A stretch of 64,000 bases of DNA from contig JAPQLC010000024.1 in assembly GCA_030826945.1 (NCBI GenBank), positions 18,242 to 82,241 of the forward strand, read 5' to 3'. This document shows positions 9,412-18,394 of the stretch, piece after piece. The number at the start of each line of letters is the position of its first letter. The first letter of the stretch is position 1. A model generated the notes under the pieces. It was not told the origin of the DNA. It ran no database searches and was given only the letters and a program-made list of their open reading frames with translations. This stretch comes from Candidatus Thiobius zoothamnicola. Its GTDB lineage: Bacteria > Pseudomonadota > Gammaproteobacteria > Chromatiales > Chromatiaceae. The translations under genes were made by a program, and so were the position numbers.

Positions 9412-9434
9412 TCCTTCCTCGTGTCGGTTTATTT

Positions 9435-9728
9435 TCAACAGCTTGTTAAGCGGCCTGCGGCACAGGCGATATAAGATTTGGCCTTAGCACCAGCGGCTTC
9501 CAGACCTTGGACCGAACCGGTTTCCGGATAACCGAGTTTACGTAATGTTTTGATGACTTGTTCACGCTGCCCAGCGTCGCCGGTGATGTTGACCGTGCCA
9601 GAGTCAATGATCACCTCGACATGGCTGACGCCATCAAGCTGGGTGAGTTGTTTGCGGATGCTGTTGGCGCAACCGCCACATTTAATGTTATCAACCAGGA
9701 TTTGATAAGACATGGGCAATACTCTCAT
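9435..9728 (-). CDS. Heavy-metal-associated (HMA) domain protein
   Basis: The product is a 97-residue soluble protein with one HMA fold (about 8-72), the fold of copper chaperones such as CopZ. The metal-binding CxxC is in KCGGCANS, followed by the expected DGVSHVEVII strand and GDAGQREQVIKTLRKLGYP. Two further cysteines near the C-terminus (IACAAG and TSC-end) are unusual for CopZ. The ATG at 9728 overlaps the gpsA stop (ATGA), which couples its translation to gpsA; an in-frame ATG at 9713 is the alternative start. No copper ATPase or CueR-type regulator is next to it, so metal and role are open. Confidence 0.85.
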   Translation of the reverse strand: MRVLPMSYQILVDNIKCGGCANSIRKQLTQLDGVSHVEVIIDSGTVNITGDAGQREQVIKTLRKLGYPETGSVQGLEAAGAKAKSYIACAAGRLTSC

Positions 9729-10723
9729 TCAGGTCTGGCTCCGCGCGCCAGGAGATTGGCGACAGCGGTGCGTGGTGACATGGATTGATAAAGGACATGA
9801 TAGGTTTGTTCGGTGATCGGCATCTCCACGCCGGATTTTCGTGCTTTTAGCCAGACTTCACGCGTTGCATGAATGCCTTCGACTTCCTGACCGATGGAGG
9901 ACTTCGCTTCCGCAATTGACTGGCCTTCGGCTAAAGCCAGTCCGAGGCGTCGGTTCCGCGATTGATTATCGGTGCAGGTCAGCACCAGATCGCCTAAGCC
10001 AGTGAGCCCCATAAAGGTTTCCGGTTTGCCGCCTAACGCCATGCCAAGGCGGGTGATTTCAGCCAGCCCTCTGGTGATTAAAGCAGCGCGGGCGTTGGCA
10101 CCAAACCCTAAACCATCATTGATGCCGGAGGCGATGGCGATGATGTTTTTGCAGGCTGAACCAACCTGTATGCCGATCAAATCGCTGATTGTGTAAGCGC
10201 GCATCGCATCGGCATGCAGGTATTGGCTGAGGCGTCGGGCGTAATCCTCTGAGGTGGCTGCGATGGTGATGGCGGTTGGCATGCCCAGCGCAACTTCTTT
10301 GGCGAATGTTGGCCCGGACAGCATGGCTAACGCCGCAGCGGGGAAATAACGTTTGGCCACATCGCTGAGCAGATCCGTGGTGGTTGAATCAAACCCTTTG
10401 GTCGCCCAACTTAAATAGCGGAGATCCGGTTTGAGGGCGGCGAGTCTGGCGCAAGTTTCAGCGAACGCGTGACTGGGCACGACGACTAAGATTTCATCGG
10501 CTTGTTCAATGGCCGCCGCTAAGTCGTCAGTGGGTTGTAATGTTGCGGGAAAAGAGATGCCGGGCAGGTATAAGGTGTTCTCACCAGCTTGCCGCAGTTT
10601 CTGGATGTCCTCGGCTAAATGGCCCCATAAATTGACTTTGAAACGCTTGGCGAGTTGAAGCGCCAGCGCTGTACCCCATGAGCCTGCGCCGAGCACGGCA
10701 ATGGTTGTTTGACTGTCATCCAT
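9725..10723 (-). CDS. gpsA: Glycerol-3-phosphate dehydrogenase [NAD(P)+]
   Basis: GpsA reduces dihydroxyacetone phosphate to sn-glycerol-3-phosphate for phospholipid synthesis in the cytoplasm. The 332-residue product starts with the Rossmann motif AVLGAGSWGTALA. It keeps LSGPTFAKEVALGMPTA, the catalytic lysine in GSACKNIIAIASG (about residue 190) and FGANARAALITRGLAE, all diagnostic of the family, and ends with the all-helical substrate domain. The gene follows secB with a 6-base gap, as in the E. coli yibN-grxC-secB-gpsA operon, and overlaps the HMA gene at its end. Confidence 0.97.
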   Translation of the reverse strand: MDDSQTTIAVLGAGSWGTALALQLAKRFKVNLWGHLAEDIQKLRQAGENTLYLPGISFPATLQPTDDLAAAIEQADEILVVVPSHAFAETCARLAALKPDLRYLSWATKGFDSTTTDLLSDVAKRYFPAAALAMLSGPTFAKEVALGMPTAITIAATSEDYARRLSQYLHADAMRAYTISDLIGIQVGSACKNIIAIASGINDGLGFGANARAALITRGLAEITRLGMALGGKPETFMGLTGLGDLVLTCTDNQSRNRRLGLALAEGQSIAEAKSSIGQEVEGIHATREVWLKARKSGVEMPITEQTYHVLYQSMSPRTAVANLLARGARPE

Positions 10724-10729
10724 TTCAGC

Positions 10730-11188
10730 TTACGATTCGGGTGTTGTGGATTGCCACGCAGATGCCATTTTTTGCGCATACATGGCTTCAAAGTTGATGG
10801 GCTGGAGGATGAGCTGAGGCAGCCCGCCGCGCATCGCCAGATCGGACACGGTTTCACGCGCATAAGGAAACAGGATGTTGGGGATGCCGATATTGAACAG
10901 AGGGGGCATTTCTTCTTTTTGGAAGCCGGAAACGAGAAAGATGCCAGCTTGATGCACTTCAATCAAAAAGAGGGTTTTTTCTTGGTGGCGGCCTTCAACT
11001 TGCAGAGTCAGCACGGCCTCATGGTGATTTTCATCCAGTGGATTGGCGGTATTGTTGAGGTTGACCTGGATTTCCGGTTGGGTGTCTTCAAGAAAGATTT
11101 GCGGCGAGTGAGGGGATTCAAAGGACACATCCTTGGTGTAGAGCCGTTGAATGACAAACGAACGTTCGTTTTTAGTGGTTTCTGGCAT
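10730..11188 (-). CDS. secB: Protein-export chaperone SecB
   Basis: SecB is a homotetrameric cytosolic chaperone that keeps preproteins unfolded and hands them to SecA. The 152-residue length is normal. Recognisable blocks are FVIQRLYTKDVSFESP at the N-terminus, the beta-sheet region VLTLQVEG, and the SecA-contacting and peptide-groove region PPLFNIGIPNILFPYARETV, then GGLPQLILQPINFEAMYAQ. SecB is largely restricted to proteobacteria, which supports the placement of the organism. It sits between the rhodanese and gpsA. The glutaredoxin gene grxC, usually between yibN and secB in enterobacteria, is missing. Confidence 0.97.
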   Translation of the reverse strand: MPETTKNERSFVIQRLYTKDVSFESPHSPQIFLEDTQPEIQVNLNNTANPLDENHHEAVLTLQVEGRHQEKTLFLIEVHQAGIFLVSGFQKEEMPPLFNIGIPNILFPYARETVSDLAMRGGLPQLILQPINFEAMYAQKMASAWQSTTPES

Positions 11189-11222
11189 GATTTTCCCAAT
11201 CAGAGTGGTTTTACGTCAGGCA

Positions 11223-11648
11223 TTATTTACCGCGTTTCACCGGCAGGTTGGCGTTTTCCCAGGCCATCATGCCGCCTTGCAGGTTATAAACGTGTTCAAA
11301 CCCCGCTTTACGTAAGGTCGTGCAGGCGCTGGCTGAACGGGAGCCGCTTTGACAGACGGCGATCAGTGTTTTTTGTTTGTGTTTTTCCAGCTTCTTTAAA
11401 TGGTTTTTTAAGCTGTTTAGCGGCGCATTTTCGGCGTTAATAATATGTCCGCCTTTGAATTCCGCCATTGAGCGTACATCCAGAATCAAAGCGTCTTCCT
11501 GATTGATCAGACGCGTGGCGTCGGATGGCCCGACATTGAATTTTCCGCCTGGATTATTGATCAGATTCCAGGCTAAAAGGCTGGCGACAATGAAAAAAGC
11601 ACTGACCAGAAAAATATGGTTGCTGGCGAATTCAATGTATTGGTCCAT
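11223..11648 (-). CDS. yibN: Membrane-anchored rhodanese (YibN type)
   Basis: The 141-residue protein has one N-terminal transmembrane helix (about 8-26, HIFLVSAFFIVASLLAW) followed by a single cytoplasmic rhodanese domain. The active-site loop CQSGSRSAS holds the sulfur-accepting cysteine near residue 105, and LILDVRSMAEFKGGHI and NLQGGMMAWE are the other rhodanese signatures. Such proteins carry sulfane sulfur; YibN has been proposed to act in sulfur transfer or membrane insertion. It heads the secB-gpsA group as in E. coli. Directly upstream is an ArsR-family regulator with persulfide-sensor cysteines, which suggests, without proving, sulfide-responsive control. Confidence 0.88.
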   Translation of the reverse strand: MDQYIEFASNHIFLVSAFFIVASLLAWNLINNPGGKFNVGPSDATRLINQEDALILDVRSMAEFKGGHIINAENAPLNSLKNHLKKLEKHKQKTLIAVCQSGSRSASACTTLRKAGFEHVYNLQGGMMAWENANLPVKRGK

Positions 11649-11669
11649 AGGGTTTTGAGTATCTCTCAG

Positions 11670-12023
11670 TTAATGTTCGCTGTTGCAGAATACTTCGCGC
11701 ATCATGCAGATCAGGCGTAAAGTGCGATTGTTGCTGACCCGGTAAAAGACCCGGTTGGCATCTTTGCGCGAACAGAGGATACCTTTATCGCGTAAAATGG
11801 CAAGGTGTTGCGAGATATTGCTTTGTGAAGTGCCAACGCGTTCGACGATATCCTGAACGCTGATTTCCTCACCGCCCAAAGTACAGAGAATTTTCAGGCG
11901 CAAAGGATGGGACATCGCCTTCAGCGATCGGGAGGCCCGTTCAATGTCCTCGTCGCCTTGTAAGAGTGATATGTTGGCATCTAAATCATGAGTCAGAGGA
12001 TCTGCATAGGAGGAAAGATTCAT
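11670..12023 (-). CDS. ArsR-family regulator resembling SqrR/BigR/YgaV
   Basis: The 117-residue winged-helix repressor of the ArsR family carries LKAMSHPLRLKILCTL in the first helices and the recognition helix region GTSQSNISQHLAILRDKGI. The metal-site motif ELCVCDL is absent. Instead there is a cysteine at 47 (KILCTL) and one at 113 (EVFC), 66 residues apart, the same spacing as the persulfide-sensing pairs of SqrR (41/107) and BigR (42/108). Other cysteines are at 84 and 106. In that family the pair forms a tetrasulfide link and releases DNA. I therefore infer a reactive-sulfur sensor, probably acting on its own operon with the rhodanese 21 bases downstream. A metal sensor or redox role is the alternative. 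Confidence 0.8.
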   Translation of the reverse strand: MNLSSYADPLTHDLDANISLLQGDEDIERASRSLKAMSHPLRLKILCTLGGEEISVQDIVERVGTSQSNISQHLAILRDKGILCSRKDANRVFYRVSNNRTLRLICMMREVFCNSEH

Positions 12024-12183
12024 AGTCCATGCCTTTGGAGGAGGTGCTTATTGTGGTTTTATTGATGAGCTGGCTAATGTTTAACTGAGCCGCTATCAGA
12101 TATAAAAATGCATATCATGCGACTTTGGTCATCAATTACACACTAACCCGGCATATTTTACCAATTTTTCTATCCATTGAGTC

Positions 12184-12900
12184 TTATTGGTATAGAGGAT
12201 TTGAAAGGATTGTCCGCACGGATTGGGGTATTTCTCCGGTGATGAGCGGAATCAGTTCACAAGGATGATTGATAATATAATCCGCATGCCATGTTTCAAT
12301 CGCGTCGGTCGGGTGGATATAACCAAAACCTGCGCCAATCAGTTTATCGCATCCGGCTGAGCGCCCAGCTTGAATATCGCGTTCGGCGTCGCCGATGTAC
12401 CAAGTTTCTGTAGGTTCAACTTGTAACAGGCGGCAGGCGTAACGTATCGGCTCTGGGTGAGGTTTGCGATGCGCGCAAGTGTCGCCGCTGATGATGGCGT
12501 TGGTTTGTTGATCAATGTCCAGTTTTTGGGTTAGCGGATCGGTCAGCCAGGCCGGTTTGTTGGTGACGATACCCCAAAGGATTCCGGCGGCTTTGAGATG
12601 TTGAAGCACTTGCGCCATTCCGTCAAACAAGCGGGTCTCACGGCATAGGTTCTGGCGATAAACGTCAAGCAGATATTGACGGCGCTCATCAAACCCATCA
12701 TCTCCGGGATTTAAGTGAAAACCCAACTGAATCAACGCCAGGCCGCCATGGGATACAACGGGACGGATTGCTTGATAGGGTAAAGCGGGTTCGCCGTAAT
12801 GTTGCAACGTTTGGTTGAGTGCGTAAGCCAGATCCGGGGCTGTGTCAGCCAGCGTACCATCCAGGTCAAACAATAGGGCTTTAGGGAGGGATTGCGTCAT
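12184..12900 (-). CDS. gph: Phosphoglycolate phosphatase (HAD family)
   Basis: Gph removes phosphate from 2-phosphoglycolate formed during DNA repair or by RuBisCO oxygenation. The protein is of HAD superfamily subclass IA, 238 residues from the ATG at 12900. An in-frame TTG 18 bases upstream is less likely. The nucleophile motif LLFDLDGTLADTAP, the helical cap, the Thr motif GIVTNKP, the Lys in HRKPHPEP and the Asp pair in YIGDAERDI are all present. A pyrimidine 5'-nucleotidase-like or other HAD phosphatase is possible, but the DTAPDLAYALN signature fits Gph. It lies upstream of the ArsR gene with a 160-base gap. Confidence 0.85.
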   Translation of the reverse strand: MTQSLPKALLFDLDGTLADTAPDLAYALNQTLQHYGEPALPYQAIRPVVSHGGLALIQLGFHLNPGDDGFDERRQYLLDVYRQNLCRETRLFDGMAQVLQHLKAAGILWGIVTNKPAWLTDPLTQKLDIDQQTNAIISGDTCAHRKPHPEPIRYACRLLQVEPTETWYIGDAERDIQAGRSAGCDKLIGAGFGYIHPTDAIETWHADYIINHPCELIPLITGEIPQSVRTILSNPLYQ

Positions 12901-12915
12901 GGCGGAGAGGTGGAG

Positions 12916-12942
12916 CAAACCGGAGTGAATGTCTCCGGTTTG
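12916..12942 (-). terminator. Hairpin between glnB and gph
   Basis: CAAACCGGAG pairs with CTCCGGTTTG around a 7-base loop. It lies about 40 bases after the glnB stop and just ahead of gph. No T-run follows on the minus strand, so termination would be weak or factor-assisted. Confidence 0.4.
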
Positions 12943-12983
12943 TTGAGGCGCTAAATCGTTTCGTTAGGCAGGCATCGAAATGA

Positions 12984-13376
<393 letters not shown>

Positions 13377-13484
13377 TCAATCTGGATTCTCTGCTGCTTG
13401 GGTGGGGTGCATACTTTGTCAACGATCTCAATTGGATTTCAAGCTGGCGTCGAATTTGGAGAGCCAGATCCTGGGGGATAAAAG

Positions 13485-15080
13485 TCAAAATCCATTCACA
13501 ATGGGATAACGTCTGTCCCGACCATAGGCGCGTTGGGTGATTTTGACACCAGGTGCTGACTGGCGGCGTTTGTATTCACTGCGATCAATCAGGCGGGTAA
13601 TGCGTTGCACAGTGTCTGCGGAGAAACCGGCATCAACCAGTTCCTCAATGGATTGATCCTGCTCAACATAACCTTCAATAATGGCGTCCAGTACTGCATA
13701 GTCTGGCAAGTTGTCGCTGTCTTTTTGGTCGGGGCGCAGCTCCGCTGAGGGCGGTCGCTCAATGACCCGTTGCGGTATGATTTCACCGGCCTGGTTACGC
13801 CAGCGAGCGAGTTGGTAGACTAGGCATTTGGGGATGTCTTTGAGTGGAGCAAAGCCGCCGTTCATGTCGCCATAGAGCGTGGCGTAACCAACGGACATTT
13901 CGCTTTTGTTGCCTGTGGTCAGTAATAACCGGCCAGTTTTGTTGCTGATCGCCATCAGAATCAGGCCTCGGCAGCGTGACTGGATGTTTTCTTCCGTGAC
14001 ATCGTTCGGCAATCCCGCAAACGTCTCCGCCAACATCGTCTGAAAGGCTTGGAAAGCGGGTTCAATGGGAATGGTCTGGTGTTTGACACCAAGTATTTCG
14101 GCTTGCTGTATGGCATCGTGGTTGCTGATGTCAGCGGTATAACGGGATGGCATGAGCACGGCGTCAACATTTTTCGCGCCCACGGCATCAACGGCGATAG
14201 CCAAAGTCAGCGCTGAGTCGATGCCGCCGGAAAGCCCCAGTACCACGCCGTTAAATGTGTTTTTGCGGATATAGTCGCGCGTTCCATGCACCAGGGCTTG
14301 ATAAACTTCAGCGTTTTGATCCAGCCAAGGCTGGCGGTGGCCGAGTTGCGGCATTCCCCGGTCATTGATTGGGATGACGGTTTGTTGCTCGGCGAACATG
14401 TCGCAACGACTGACCAATTCACCCTGCGTGTTGACGGCGAAGGATGCGCCGTCGAACACCAGTTCATCTTGTCCGCCAACCTGATTAACATACAAAATGT
14501 TGATTTGATGGTGTTTGGCGAGTGTTTTCACCTGATTTTCGCGCTCTGCGGCTTTGCCACGATGAAATGGCGAGGCATTCAGGTTGAATATCCATTGCGC
14601 GCCGACAGCAGCGGCATCGGCGGCAGGTTGGTCAAACCAGATGTCTTCGCAGATCAACAGCGCGAAACGAATACCGTTTTGGGTGAAGGTGACACAGTCG
14701 TCACCGGGGGAGAAATAGCGCCGTTCGTCAAATACGTTGTAGTTCGGCAGTTCGCGCTTGCGATATTCAGCCAAAATCCGGCCATTGCGTAGGGCGGCGG
14801 CCATATTATAGCGTTGACCATCGCGTTCGCCCGGGAATCCGATAACCAAGGTGATGTCTTTGACATCGCGCAACAGGTATTGGATTGCCGCATCCACACG
14901 TTTTTGGCAGGTAGGGCGTAATAACAAATCCTCAGGTGGATAGCCGGTCAGGGTCAGTTCAGGAAATACCAGCAGATCCACCTGTTGCGTCTGCATGGTG
15001 TTGGTGCAATCAATGATGCGCTGGACGTTGCCCTCAATGTCACCGACCAGCGGGTTGATTTGTGCGATGCCAATTTTCAT
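13485..15080 (-). CDS. nadE: Glutamine-dependent NAD+ synthetase
   Basis: NadE amidates nicotinate adenine dinucleotide to NAD+, using glutamine-derived ammonia. The 531-residue protein has two domains. The N-terminal nitrilase-type glutaminase (about 1-250) has Glu41 in VFPELTLTGYPPEDL, Lys in YRKRELPNY and the nucleophile Cys in LLICEDIWF. The C-terminal ATP-pyrophosphatase has the P-loop GLSGGIDSALTLAI (about 280-293), TTGNKSEMSVGYATLYGDMN and SAELRPDQKDSD. This is the two-domain form, not the short NH3-only enzyme. It sits between sucCD and glnB, 43 bases after sucD, which is consistent with one transcript. Confidence 0.96.
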   Translation of the reverse strand: MKIGIAQINPLVGDIEGNVQRIIDCTNTMQTQQVDLLVFPELTLTGYPPEDLLLRPTCQKRVDAAIQYLLRDVKDITLVIGFPGERDGQRYNMAAALRNGRILAEYRKRELPNYNVFDERRYFSPGDDCVTFTQNGIRFALLICEDIWFDQPAADAAAVGAQWIFNLNASPFHRGKAAERENQVKTLAKHHQINILYVNQVGGQDELVFDGASFAVNTQGELVSRCDMFAEQQTVIPINDRGMPQLGHRQPWLDQNAEVYQALVHGTRDYIRKNTFNGVVLGLSGGIDSALTLAIAVDAVGAKNVDAVLMPSRYTADISNHDAIQQAEILGVKHQTIPIEPAFQAFQTMLAETFAGLPNDVTEENIQSRCRGLILMAISNKTGRLLLTTGNKSEMSVGYATLYGDMNGGFAPLKDIPKCLVYQLARWRNQAGEIIPQRVIERPPSAELRPDQKDSDNLPDYAVLDAIIEGYVEQDQSIEELVDAGFSADTVQRITRLIDRSEYKRRQSAPGVKITQRAYGRDRRYPIVNGF

Positions 15081-15123
15081 GGAAGGTAAAGACTGTCCCG
15101 GTCAGGCGGCTAAAAGCGATGTC

Positions 15124-15990
15124 TTATAGCATTTCCGCGATGGCTGCGCCAATATGGGCTGGCGATCTGACCGTATTGACGCCAGCTTTTTGTAAGGCGG
15201 CGAATTTGTCCTCAGCCGTGCCTTTGCCGCCGCTGATGATGGCCCCGGCATGTCCCATGCGTTTGCCGGGCGGAGCCGTGACGCCAGCGATGTAAGCGAC
15301 GACGGGTTTATTGACATGAGCGTGGATGTATTCCGCCGCCTGTTCCTCGGCGTCGCCGCCGATTTCACCGACCAGGACGATCCCCTGGGTTTGCGGGTCC
15401 TGTTCAAATAGCTCCAGGCAGTCGATAAAACTCATGCCGTGAATCGGATCACCGCCGATGCCCACGCAGGTGCTTTGACCGACTCCGGCCTGGGTGGTCT
15501 GGTGCACGGCTTCGTAGGTCAGGGTGCCGGAACGCGATACAATGCCAACCTGGCCGGCTGCATGGATGTTGCCGGGCATAATGCCGATTTTGCAAGCACC
15601 CGGGGTGATGACGCCGGGGCAGTTGGGGCCGATCAGGCGTGAAGTGGAGTGGCGCAAGGCGGCATGCGTTTTCAGCATATCAAGGATAGGTATGCCTTCC
15701 GTAATGCAGGCGATAACTTCAATACCGGCGTCGGCGGCTTCCAGAATGGCGTCGGCGGCGAAGGCGGCGGGAACATAAATCATACTGGCGTTGGCACCGG
15801 TGGCGGCGACTGCTTCATGGACCGTGTTGAAGACGGGACGGTCCAGGTGGCTTTGTCCGCCTTTGCCTGGCGTGACGCCGCCAACCAGTTGGGTGCCGTA
15901 GGCGATGGCCTGTTCGGAATGGAAGGTGCCTTGTTGGCCGGTGAATCCCTGGCAGATTACTTGGGTGTTTTTATCAATCAGTATGCTCAT
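15124..15990 (-). CDS. sucD: Succinyl-CoA synthetase alpha subunit
   Basis: SucD with SucC interconverts succinyl-CoA and succinate with formation of ATP or GTP in the TCA cycle. The 288-residue subunit has the CoA-binding Rossmann domain ([19 protein letters not shown]), the [12 protein letters not shown] loop and the phosphorylated His in [14 protein letters not shown] (about residue 246). The start ATG overlaps the sucC stop (ATGA), so the two subunits are coupled. No sucAB, sdh or other TCA genes are near; sucCD is followed by nadE. Confidence 0.97.
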   Translation of the reverse strand: MSILIDKNTQVICQGFTGQQGTFHSEQAIAYGTQLVGGVTPGKGGQSHLDRPVFNTVHEAVAATGANASMIYVPAAFAADAILEAADAGIEVIACITEGIPILDMLKTHAALRHSTSRLIGPNCPGVITPGACKIGIMPGNIHAAGQVGIVSRSGTLTYEAVHQTTQAGVGQSTCVGIGGDPIHGMSFIDCLELFEQDPQTQGIVLVGEIGGDAEEQAAEYIHAHVNKPVVAYIAGVTAPPGKRMGHAGAIISGGKGTAEDKFAALQKAGVNTVRSPAHIGAAIAEML

Positions 15991-17156
15991 GCGGCGACTC
16001 CTGTGGCGGCAACCACTTTTTCGGCGGCTTCGGTGAGTGCGGATGCGGTGGTCAGGCGCAGGCCGCTGGCGTCCAGCATCTGTAATCCTTGTTCAGCGTT
16101 GGTGCCTTCGAGGCGTACCACCACGGGGATTTTAATGCCGACTTCTTTGACGGCATCAATGATGCCTTCCGCGATCAGGTTACAGCGCACGATGCCGCCG
16201 AAGATATTCACTAACACGGCTTGTACTTTGTCATCGGACAGGATCAATTTGAAAGCTTCGGCTACCCGTTCTGCGGTCGCACCGCCGCCGACATCCAGAA
16301 AGTTGGCAGGCGTGCCGCCATGCAGTTTGACCAGGTCCATGGTGGCCATCGCCAACCCGGCACCATTGACCATGCAGCCGATATTGCCGTCCAGGCTGAT
16401 ATAGTTCAGGTCGTGCTCAGCGGCTTGCGCTTCGCGTTTGTCTTCCTGGTCAATGTCGCGCATGGCGACTAAATCCTTATGTCGGTACAGGGCATTGCCA
16501 TCAATGTTGATTTTGGCGTCAAGTGCCATTAAATCGCCTGCGTTGGTGATGATCAATGGATTGATTTCGATCAGCCCGGCGTCTTCGCTTTGCATCAAAT
16601 CCACCAGACTGAACAGGATTTTTTGCAATTGTTTGCGTTGGTTGTTGTCCAGCTCCAGAGCGAAGCCGATCAGACGGCATTGATAGGGTTGCAGACCGGC
16701 AGCCGGATCGACCTGGGTGGTGGTGATTTTTTCCGGCGTTGCGGCGGCGGTTTCTTCAATGCTCATGCCGCCAGCGGATGAGGCCATGATCAGGATTTTG
16801 CGGGATGAACGATCAACCAACAGGCTGAGGTAGAGTTCGCGGACGATTTCGCTTGGTTGCTCCACCAGAATATGGTTGACTGGCAGGCCTGCCGCCCCCG
16901 TTTGTCGCGTCACTAAGCGTGCGTTCAGCATGCGCTCTGCGGCGGCATCCACTTCATCAAGCGATTGGGCCAGGATCACGCCGCCGACTTTGCCACGTCC
17001 CCCGGTATGGGCTTGCGCCTTGATTATCCAGCGTTCGCCGCCAATTTCCTCAGCCGCTTGACAGGCTTGTTGGGCAGTTTTTGCGACGATGCCATAGGGA
17101 ACCGGTATCTGATAGCCGGTAAACAGCCGTTTGGCTTGAAATTCATGTAAATTCAT
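15987..17156 (-). CDS. sucC: Succinyl-CoA synthetase beta subunit
   Basis: SucC is the nucleotide- and succinate-binding subunit of succinyl-CoA synthetase. The 389-residue protein starts [12 protein letters not shown] with an ATP-grasp fold: [19 protein letters not shown] near residues 42-60, the Mg-binding [21 protein letters not shown], and the C-terminal CoA-ligase domain with NFLDVGGGA and [10 protein letters not shown]. It is the first gene of the sucC-sucD pair; a promoter should lie in the 340 bases upstream, shared with the divergent pilin gene. Confidence 0.97.
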   Translation of the reverse strand: MNLHEFQAKRLFTGYQIPVPYGIVAKTAQQACQAAEEIGGERWIIKAQAHTGGRGKVGGVILAQSLDEVDAAAERMLNARLVTRQTGAAGLPVNHILVEQPSEIVRELYLSLLVDRSSRKILIMASSAGGMSIEETAAATPEKITTTQVDPAAGLQPYQCRLIGFALELDNNQRKQLQKILFSLVDLMQSEDAGLIEINPLIITNAGDLMALDAKINIDGNALYRHKDLVAMRDIDQEDKREAQAAEHDLNYISLDGNIGCMVNGAGLAMATMDLVKLHGGTPANFLDVGGGATAERVAEAFKLILSDDKVQAVLVNIFGGIVRCNLIAEGIIDAVKEVGIKIPVVVRLEGTNAEQGLQMLDASGLRLTTASALTEAAEKVVAATGVAA

Positions 17157-17493
17157 TGATCTTTATCGATTAATTGGGTCTAGCATCTTGCGTTGACGGG
17201 GTAAACGTTATATAGCTTTAGGCAAGCTCCAAAGAGGACTGTCCCGGGCCTGCTCAAATCATCGGATGTCGCTTGATTTGCGCGTATACAGGGATGTATC
17301 AGCGTAACCGGTAAGGGGTTCGGATTGCGCCAATATATCCTTGCGCTGCGGGATCCTGATTGGATCAAAGGCTCCCCAAGAGCATAGAAGAAAGTTGTGC
17401 GGATGTGTATATCCAGGCGTCATTTGGCTGATTTCTTTTTTCAATACAAAAAAATAATCCATCTATTTAAATAACTTGGGGAGTATCCAGAGC
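17157..17493. other. Divergent sucC/pilA intergenic region
   Basis: This 337-base region must hold the promoters of sucCD (minus) and of the pilin gene (plus). No convincing sigma-54 -24/-12 pair (GG-N10-GC) was found for the pilin, nor a strong sigma-70 pair. The last 60 bases before the pilin are A+T-rich. No RNA gene was recognised. Confidence 0.4.
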
Positions 17494-17934
17494 ATGAGAC
17501 ATTCATCAGGCTTCACCTTGGTTGAGTTGATCGTGGTGATTGCGATTATGGCGGTGCTGATCAGTGTCGCTGTACCGGTTTATAACGATCATCTTAATGA
17601 AACCCGTATCGTCAAAGTCATGGCGCATTATGATGCCGCCGTCAAAGCAGTGCGTAGCCATGCTGCATTGGTTGCCATGCAGCAATCACGTGGTGCTTCC
17701 GCCAATTTGCCGGCGACCAGCACTGCCTGGATTCAGGTGATTGACCCGGATGGCACTGCGGTCAGTCCGGCAGGCGGCGCGGCTTATGCGGATACAGTGG
17801 ATGATGCGAATGGCGTGATTGGGGTGAAATTAAGTGATGATGGATCTCAAGTGACGGTAACTCGACCCAAATACGCCACTTTGAGTGGTGATGAGGACGG
17901 TGGACATATTTATACGGTGATTAGTCTCAATTGA
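17494..17934 (+). CDS. pilA: Type IV pilin, major-pilin-like
   Basis: The product is a 146-residue prepilin. I choose the ATG at 17494 (MRHSSGFTLVELIVVIAIMA) because GGGGAG lies 10 bases upstream; an in-frame TTG at 17476 lies on that site. The short basic leader ends in Gly6/Phe7, the PilD cleavage and N-methylation site, with Glu5 of the mature chain in FTLVE and a long hydrophobic helix for polymerisation. No C-terminal disulfide pair is seen. The globular part has a Gly/Ala-rich, Asp-rich end. Together with the next pilin and pilBCD it forms a compact pilus assembly operon. A type II secretion pseudopilin is less likely, as no gsp genes are present. Confidence 0.85.
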   Translation: MRHSSGFTLVELIVVIAIMAVLISVAVPVYNDHLNETRIVKVMAHYDAAVKAVRSHAALVAMQQSRGASANLPATSTAWIQVIDPDGTAVSPAGGAAYADTVDDANGVIGVKLSDDGSQVTVTRPKYATLSGDEDGGHIYTVISLN

Positions 17935-17962
17935 TGGCACGATTGAGTGGTGAGGATTGGTG

Positions 17963-18388
17963 ATGAGTGATTGGAATCGTGGTTTCACGTTAATTGAGGT
18001 GTTGTTTGCGGTTGGCGTTCTGGCTCTCGCCGTCAGTTTTGCTATCCCGCAATACAATCATCATGTTAAGGAGACCCAGCTTCATGTGGCGAGTGCTAAT
18101 GCGCGGAGCTTGCGTTTGTTTATGGAGGACTATTATCTCACGCATGGCAGCTATGCGATTGGCGATGAGGTGCCTTATCTTTATGATAAGGCGGATTTAG
18201 CCACACACTTCGGCTGGCGGCCAGAGGGGGATCGTGATGCTTACCAATATACGGTCAGTGCTGATACCGATGATTGGTCTGTGACGGTAAAGCATACGGG
18301 ATCCGGTAATTGGGTGCGTTGCGAGAATCGTTTGACCAAGTGTTGCGACGTGGATATGGATGGCGCGACGGAATCCGCATGCCCCTGA
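17963..18388 (+). CDS. Second type IV pilin-like protein with Cys-rich end
   Basis: The product is a 141-residue prepilin-like protein starting at the ATG at 17963 with GAGGA about 7 bases upstream. The leader MSDWNRG/FTLIEVLFAVGVLALA is cleaved after Gly7 and keeps Glu5. The globular domain contains YYLTHGSY, as in PilE/FimT-like minor pilins that act in pilus initiation. The C-terminus holds four cysteines (VRCENRLTKCC and ESACP), suggesting one or two disulfides, in contrast to the cysteine-free first pilin. It lies 28 bases after pilA and 6 before pilB. Minor or alternative pilin subunit is the likely role. Confidence 0.8.
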   Translation: MSDWNRGFTLIEVLFAVGVLALAVSFAIPQYNHHVKETQLHVASANARSLRLFMEDYYLTHGSYAIGDEVPYLYDKADLATHFGWRPEGDRDAYQYTVSADTDDWSVTVKHTGSGNWVRCENRLTKCCDVDMDGATESACP

Positions 18389-18394
18389 GGCCTG

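Noticed and set aside
10709..11440. Open frame of 243 codons on the plus strand over secB and the rhodanese gene
   Set aside because: Both strand-opposite genes are clear family members in conserved order; the antisense frame has no recognisable features.
17157..17493. Sigma-54 promoter for the pilin gene
   Set aside because: Several GG and GC pairs occur, but none has the TGGCAC-N5-TTGC pattern with correct spacing.
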